DNA from: a bacterium
GTDB taxonomy: Bacteria > Cyanobacteriota > Vampirovibrionia > Gastranaerophilales > Gastranaerophilaceae
NCBI GenBank assembly: GCA_017995595.1
Contig: JAGOIO010000049.1
Span: forward strand, 1-8,395
DNA length: 8,395 bases
Direction of reading: 5' to 3'
Below are positions 4,693 through 8,395 of the stretch, one piece after another. The translations under genes were made by a program, and so were the position numbers. How positions within the stretch are numbered: position 1 is the first letter of the stretch; the number at the start of each line of letters is the position of its first letter. The notes beneath the pieces were generated by a model that was not told the origin of the DNA, did not search any database, and saw only the letters and a list, made by a program, of their open reading frames with translations.

Positions 4693-6138
4693 TTAATTTA
4701 TCGAATTATTTCTTTCTTCTATCTTTTGTCTGGTTTTTTCAAGGCTCTCTTCACGTTCTCTGATAGCTTTTTGTCTTGATTTATTCCAGAAGAAATAGAC
4801 AGGTAAACCTGCTAAAGTAATTAAGAATCCAGGAAGTGTTGTCATAGGTTTATAAATACTTAAACAAGCTACAATATATGTTGATATAAGAATAAAAGTG
4901 ATTGAATAGAAGTTACTTATTCTTGTTTCTTTTGGAGTATCAGGGAATTTTTTTCTAAATACATAAATACCAAACATAGTAATTATGTAGAAAATCAATG
5001 AAGCATATATTACGAAATCCAAAAGCTGAGTATAATTTCCCCAAACAATCAACGCACCAACAAGAGCAAATTGAGCCCAAAGTGAATTAACAGGAACTTT
5101 TGTTTTTCTGTTAATAGCAGCCAGACCTCTAAAGAACAATCTGTCCTTAGCCATTTGATAATAAACTCTTGCTCCGGTCATAACCATACCGTTTGCAGCA
5201 CCAAAAGCAGATATCATAATAATAACCGCAATAGCAACCCTGCCGACTTCGCCAAAAATTGCACTCATAGATGCAGCGGCAACAATATCTTCAGGAGCAT
5301 GCTGAATAGCAATTAATGGAGTTGTAACGACATAAATAACATTTATCAATTCATACAAAATAACAACCATACCTACACCAAGTGCAAGAGCTTTTTTTAC
5401 ATTTTTTTCAGGTTCTTTAATTTCGCCAGCAATAAAAGTAATATTATTCCACGTAGTTGAAGCAAACAAAGCACCAACCGTAGCGGTCGATATTTTAGCA
5501 AGTTCGCCCCAATTTAAGTTATGAGGAACAAACATGTGCCAAGAGAAATTCGCTTGAATAATATGCCAATTTAAGCCAAAGAATAAACCGCAAACAATAA
5601 TTGCCAAAATTGAAAGCAACTTTGTAGCCGTAAAAATATTTTGAGTAATAATTCCACAATCAATACCTCTGGAATTAATATAGGTAATAAGCAAAACCGT
5701 CAAAAGTCCAAACAACTGTTGAGCAGAAAAATGTATAGCACCGAATTGGAACAAAATAATTTTTTCACTCAAGCAAGGAAGCAACAAACCTGCAAATTTA
5801 GCAAAAGCGACACAAATTGCAGCAATAGTTCCAGATTGAATTACCAAAAATAATGTCCACCCAAAAAGAAAGGCGAGTTTATCACCAAAAATCTTTTTAA
5901 GATACATATACTGTCCGCCTTCATCGGTGATATTAGTAGCAAGTTCGCCATAAGCAATAGCACCACAATAGCTTACGAAGCCGGCTAAAGCCCAAACGAC
6001 AAGCAATAAAAAGGCTGATTGAACTTGTCTGCTTATATCAGCAGAAACAAGAAAAATGCCACACCCTATCATTGAGCCTGCAACAATAGATATTGAGTCA
6101 GTTAAAGACAAACTTCTTTTCATTTCGGGATTACTCAT
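4693..6138 (-). CDS. APC-superfamily amino acid permease (LAT/SteT-like)
   Basis: Inner-membrane amino acid transporter of the APC superfamily, LeuT fold with about 12 membrane helices. Diagnostic parts: the unwound first helix GSMIGCGIF (21-29), where substrate backbone atoms bind; YGELATNITDEGGQYMYLKKIFG (63-85), typical of L-type transporters; and the sixth-helix region ALFASTTWNNITFIAGEIKEPEKN (223-246), matching the W-N-N...GE-I-x-x-P pattern of LAT and SteT-type exchangers. The helices are evident from long hydrophobic runs to about residue 450. The last 30 residues form a highly charged, probably helical cytoplasmic tail. At 481 residues it is slightly longer than SteT because of that tail. 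Start supported by GAGG 4 bases before the ATG. It has its own promoter and terminator, so it stands alone. The substrate (neutral amino acids, Ser/Thr, or exchange for a polyamine precursor) cannot be read from sequence. Confidence 0.88.
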   Translation of the reverse strand: MSNPEMKRSLSLTDSISIVAGSMIGCGIFLVSADISRQVQSAFLLLVVWALAGFVSYCGAIAYGELATNITDEGGQYMYLKKIFGDKLAFLFGWTLFLVIQSGTIAAICVAFAKFAGLLLPCLSEKIILFQFGAIHFSAQQLFGLLTVLLITYINSRGIDCGIITQNIFTATKLLSILAIIVCGLFFGLNWHIIQANFSWHMFVPHNLNWGELAKISTATVGALFASTTWNNITFIAGEIKEPEKNVKKALALGVGMVVILYELINVIYVVTTPLIAIQHAPEDIVAAASMSAIFGEVGRVAIAVIIMISAFGAANGMVMTGARVYYQMAKDRLFFRGLAAINRKTKVPVNSLWAQFALVGALIVWGNYTQLLDFVIYASLIFYIITMFGIYVFRKKFPDTPKETRISNFYSITFILISTYIVACLSIYKPMTTLPGFLITLAGLPVYFFWNKSRQKAIREREESLEKTRQKIEERNNSIN

Positions 6139-6216
6139 ATTTCCTCTTTCCTTTTCCTTACAGCTGTTATATTTCGGGATAACGCATAAAAATAAGCATT
6201 TTGCTCATTTACTACA

Positions 6217-6245
6217 ATTATAATTTAAACAAAAGTCTTTGTAAA
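6217..6245 (-). promoter_or_regulatory. Sigma70-type promoter of the permease gene
   Basis: On the minus strand: TTTACA (6245-6240, 5 of 6 matches), a 17-base spacer and a perfect TATAAT (6222-6217). The predicted start near 6210 leaves an untranslated leader of about 72 bases, containing a small 6-bp hairpin around 6194-6208 (TGAGCA/TGCTTA, one wobble). No riboswitch class is recognised there. Confidence 0.75.
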
Positions 6246-6264
6246 GAAAAGGGGGCATTCTTGA

Positions 6265-7326
6265 TTACAATTTTTTAAGAACCTTTTCTAATCTGCTTAG
6301 TTTTTTTAAATCTGTTCCCAAGCCACACAAAAGCATTGTAGATATTTCATTTGTCTTTTCATCTTCGATTTTATAATTTTCAAAAAGAATTTCTGACAAT
6401 TTAGTACCTGACATTTTTTTCGATTTGATAACAATCTTTGTAGGGTCATGAGTTAAATCAAACAAGCCGTCGAAAAATTCTACGGTATCAATTTTTGATT
6501 TCAAATCTTCGATATTGTTAACTAATTCAAGAATTTTAGCTCTACCACGTTTTGAATTTAAGTAATCTATATTTTTTTCAATACTTGCGAGAAGCGGATA
6601 AGACGGACTGGTTGTCGTTACTAAATTTAAAGCTTCTGTAGGATTTATATCACATTGAGAATGTAAAAGTGCAGTAGGATTTAGCCCACCTGCAGTTTTG
6701 TGCAACGATTGCACAACAAAATCAGCACCCAAATAAAGTGCAGATGTCGGAAGTTTATCACAAAACGGATACAAAGCTCCGTGAGCTTCATCAACAATCA
6801 AATATACTCCATACTTTTTACATAAATCACTTATTGCTTTAATATCAGAAATATTTCCCTCATACGTCGGAGAGGTAACAATTATTGCAGATATTTCACC
6901 GTTTGTTTTCAAAAGTCCTTCCAAAACATCAACAAAAACCCCGCCATTTATTCCCCAATCAGGAATTTTATCAACATCGTAAAAAATAGGTTCTGCACCA
7001 GCAAGTTTTACCGCATTTCTGTGGCATTTGTGAGATTCTCGCCATATCAAAACTTTATCATTCTTTTTTACGCATGACAAAACCGCACTTAAAATGCCAG
7101 ACGTAGAACCGTTTGTTAAAAATTTTGTAAATTTTGTTTTATATATTTCAGAAGCCTTTTTCTCACATTTTAAAAGTTCTTCTTGGGGATTATACGCATC
7201 AACCTCTGAAATATCATACTTATATAAATGCCTTAACTTTTTAAAGATACAAAGCCTCTGAGAATGAGAGGGAGTTGTAAACAAAGTATATTCATTTTTT
7301 TTCTTTAATAAATTTATTAAGCTCAT
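6265..7326 (-). CDS. Orn/Lys/Arg decarboxylase-like PLP enzyme, without the C-terminal domain
   Basis: Fold-type I PLP enzyme of the Orn/Lys/Arg decarboxylase major-domain family; relatives of the SpeA/YaaO type make polyamine precursors in the cytosol. Motifs: FLTNGSTSGILSAV (69-82, PLP phosphate loop), IWRESHKCHRNAVKLAGAEPIF (94-115), IIVTSPTYEGNISDI (148-162), LIVDEAHGALYPF (176-188, with D179 and H182 contacting the cofactor) and ADFVVQSLHKTAGGL (201-215, with K210 as the predicted Schiff-base lysine). VTTTSPSYPLLASIE (236-250) also matches. Differences: 353 residues against about 490 for Bacillus SpeA, so the C-terminal domain is missing; the usual LTQ after the lysine is LNP; and the N-terminal TPGHK-type motif is TPSHS. 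Substrate and even decarboxylase activity are therefore uncertain. The ATG lies 5 bases after the stop of the response regulator gene with no clear ribosome site, suggesting translational coupling. Confidence 0.8.
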   Translation of the reverse strand: MSLINLLKKKNEYTLFTTPSHSQRLCIFKKLRHLYKYDISEVDAYNPQEELLKCEKKASEIYKTKFTKFLTNGSTSGILSAVLSCVKKNDKVLIWRESHKCHRNAVKLAGAEPIFYDVDKIPDWGINGGVFVDVLEGLLKTNGEISAIIVTSPTYEGNISDIKAISDLCKKYGVYLIVDEAHGALYPFCDKLPTSALYLGADFVVQSLHKTAGGLNPTALLHSQCDINPTEALNLVTTTSPSYPLLASIEKNIDYLNSKRGRAKILELVNNIEDLKSKIDTVEFFDGLFDLTHDPTKIVIKSKKMSGTKLSEILFENYKIEDEKTNEISTMLLCGLGTDLKKLSRLEKVLKKL

Positions 7327-7331
7327 TAATT

Positions 7332-8351
7332 TTATACATTTTCTTTTGTTAACTGTAAATCTTCAATCGTTGACATCTTTTCTAAAGCACCTGCAATAAT
7401 ACCGTTAAACGCAGTAACCACTTCTGGATCAAACTGTTTTCCAGATTGTTCGTTTATAATTTGCATAGCTTGTTCATGAGATAAGCTTTCCCTGTAAGAA
7501 CGCTTTGAAACCATACTATCATAAGCATCTGCAACCGAAATTATTTTTGAACTTAACGGAATTTCATCACCTTTTGCACCATTTGGATAGCCATTACCGT
7601 CATAGCGTTCATGGTGATATCTTATAATTTCAACAACATCTCTCAATTGTTTAATATCTTCCAATATTTTTATTCCGTCATTAACATGTTGTTTTACAAT
7701 ATCATATTCTTCCGCAGTCAACTTGCCTGTTTTATTTAATATTTCTTCAGGCACACCTATCATTCCTATATCATGCAAAAGCCCTGCAAGCTCCAACTTC
7801 CCGATTTCTGCAGGAGAAAATTGAAAACAATTAACCATTTGCATAATAAAAAATGTAACCCTTTTGCTACGACCCAAGGTAAAAGAGTCCTTTGCTTCCA
7901 AAGCTTCAACAATAGCATTTATTGTTCCTGAAAACAACTCTTTTAAATCAACAATCAATTTATCATTTTCTTTTTTTAATTGATAATATTCTATGGCTGA
8001 ATGAATTACCATTAATAATTCAGCAGGTTCCCACGGTTTTTTAATATATCGGTAAATTTTTGCATCATTAATTGCATTTATTAAAATATTTGAATCAGAA
8101 TATGCTGTTACAAGCAATCTTACAGCTTTTGGTCTTACTTCATAGCTTTTTTTAAGGAATTCAACGCCGTCCATCTCGGGCATTTTGTGGTCTGATATAA
8201 TTATATCTACAAAATTTTCTTCCAACATTTGCAAAGCATGCTCTGGTGAAGTCGATTTTATTATATCAAATTCCTGTCTTAAAACACGATATAACAAATT
8301 TAAGTTATCTTCTTCATCGTCAACTATTAAAACTTTGTATTTATTACTCAT
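7332..8351 (-). CDS. Response regulator with REC and HD-GYP domains (probable c-di-GMP phosphodiesterase)
   Basis: Two-domain cytosolic signalling protein, RpfG-like. The receiver domain (about 5-122) has the acidic pair D11/D12, phospho-acceptor D54 (IISDHKMPEMDG), T82 and the K105-P106 pair, so it should be phosphorylated by a histidine kinase not visible here. After a helical linker (120-140) the HD-GYP domain (about 140-320) shows LLHDIGMIGVP (H193, D194), KQH (H222), YHHERYDGNGYP (H246, H247 and GYP at 254-256) and SVADAYDSM (D275). Most metal ligands are present. Two positions differ from consensus: HDIGK is HDIGM, and the helix motif YTxGHSxRV is FTLGRSKRV, so the usual His is Arg161. 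Known HD-GYP enzymes hydrolyse cyclic-di-GMP to pGpG or GMP. Start supported by GAAGG (8362-8358) 6 bases before the ATG. It is followed at once by the decarboxylase-like gene. Confidence 0.92.
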   Translation of the reverse strand: MSNKYKVLIVDDEEDNLNLLYRVLRQEFDIIKSTSPEHALQMLEENFVDIIISDHKMPEMDGVEFLKKSYEVRPKAVRLLVTAYSDSNILINAINDAKIYRYIKKPWEPAELLMVIHSAIEYYQLKKENDKLIVDLKELFSGTINAIVEALEAKDSFTLGRSKRVTFFIMQMVNCFQFSPAEIGKLELAGLLHDIGMIGVPEEILNKTGKLTAEEYDIVKQHVNDGIKILEDIKQLRDVVEIIRYHHERYDGNGYPNGAKGDEIPLSSKIISVADAYDSMVSKRSYRESLSHEQAMQIINEQSGKQFDPEVVTAFNGIIAGALEKMSTIEDLQLTKENV

Positions 8352-8365
8352 AAATTACCTTCAAA

Positions 8366-8395
8366 TTAAATATCTTTTTCTTTTTTTAAAGCTAT
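8366..8395 (-). CDS. Possible last codons of an upstream gene
   Basis: On the minus strand one frame is open from the window edge and reads IALKKEKDI before TAA at 8368-8366, 14 bases before the ATG of the response regulator gene. A lysine-rich end at this distance would fit an upstream operon member such as a sensor kinase, but nine codons cannot establish it. The alternative is simply the A-rich leader of the response regulator gene. Confidence 0.25.
   Translation of the reverse strand: MALKKEKDI

Noticed and set aside
5641..5853. 70-codon open frame on the plus strand
   Set aside because: It lies antisense inside the permease gene; its Ser/Asn/Lys-rich composition is a mirror of hydrophobic codons on the other strand.

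Overview
The window looks like a chromosomal segment from an AT-rich, flagellated bacterium of the non-photosynthetic cyanobacterial sister lineage (Melainabacteria/Vampirovibrionia, most like Gastranaerophilales). This is inferred, not proven. Three things point that way: a yggS-sepF pair arranged as in Cyanobacteria and Gram-positives; a prepilin-like protein whose N-terminal core (FTLAEVLITLGIIGVVAAL) is, as I recall, typical of the large pseudopilin families of this group; and low GC with strong Shine-Dalgarno and sigma70-type signals.

Layout. Bases 1-1990, plus strand: end of a flagellar operon with flgD (hook cap, left end cut by the window) and flgE (hook protein), closed by a strong intrinsic terminator. 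Bases 1991-3483, plus strand: a regulatory intergenic region, then yggS (PLP homeostasis) from its own promoter and sepF (FtsZ membrane anchor), closed by a second terminator. Bases 3523-4390, minus strand: a pseudopilin gene converging on sepF. Bases 4391-4639: intergenic DNA without a convincing gene but with nested inverted repeats and higher GC. Bases 4640-6245, minus strand: a monocistronic APC-family amino acid permease with its own promoter and terminator. Bases 6265-8395, minus strand: a two-gene unit, a REC/HD-GYP response regulator followed after 5 bases by an Orn/Lys/Arg decarboxylase-like PLP enzyme, possibly preceded by a gene whose last codons lie at the right edge.

Most notable is the 5' end of the pseudopilin gene. 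An 11-G homopolymer lies just after the start codon, inside the leader peptide expected to be removed by prepilin peptidase. The start with good expression signals (perfect extended -10, 17-bp spacer, GAGG box) lies upstream of the tract and is out of frame at 11 G. A signal-poor start touching the tract is in frame. Counting frames, 12 (or 9) G would express the gene from the strong start, 11 (or 8) from the weak start, and 10 (or 13) from neither. This looks like a slipped-strand contingency locus with three levels, or a homopolymer miscount, and reads can tell which.

Functional themes are motility and surface structures (flgD, flgE, pseudopilin), cell division (sepF), PLP biology (yggS and the decarboxylase-like enzyme), amino acid transport, and probable cyclic-di-GMP turnover (HD-GYP).
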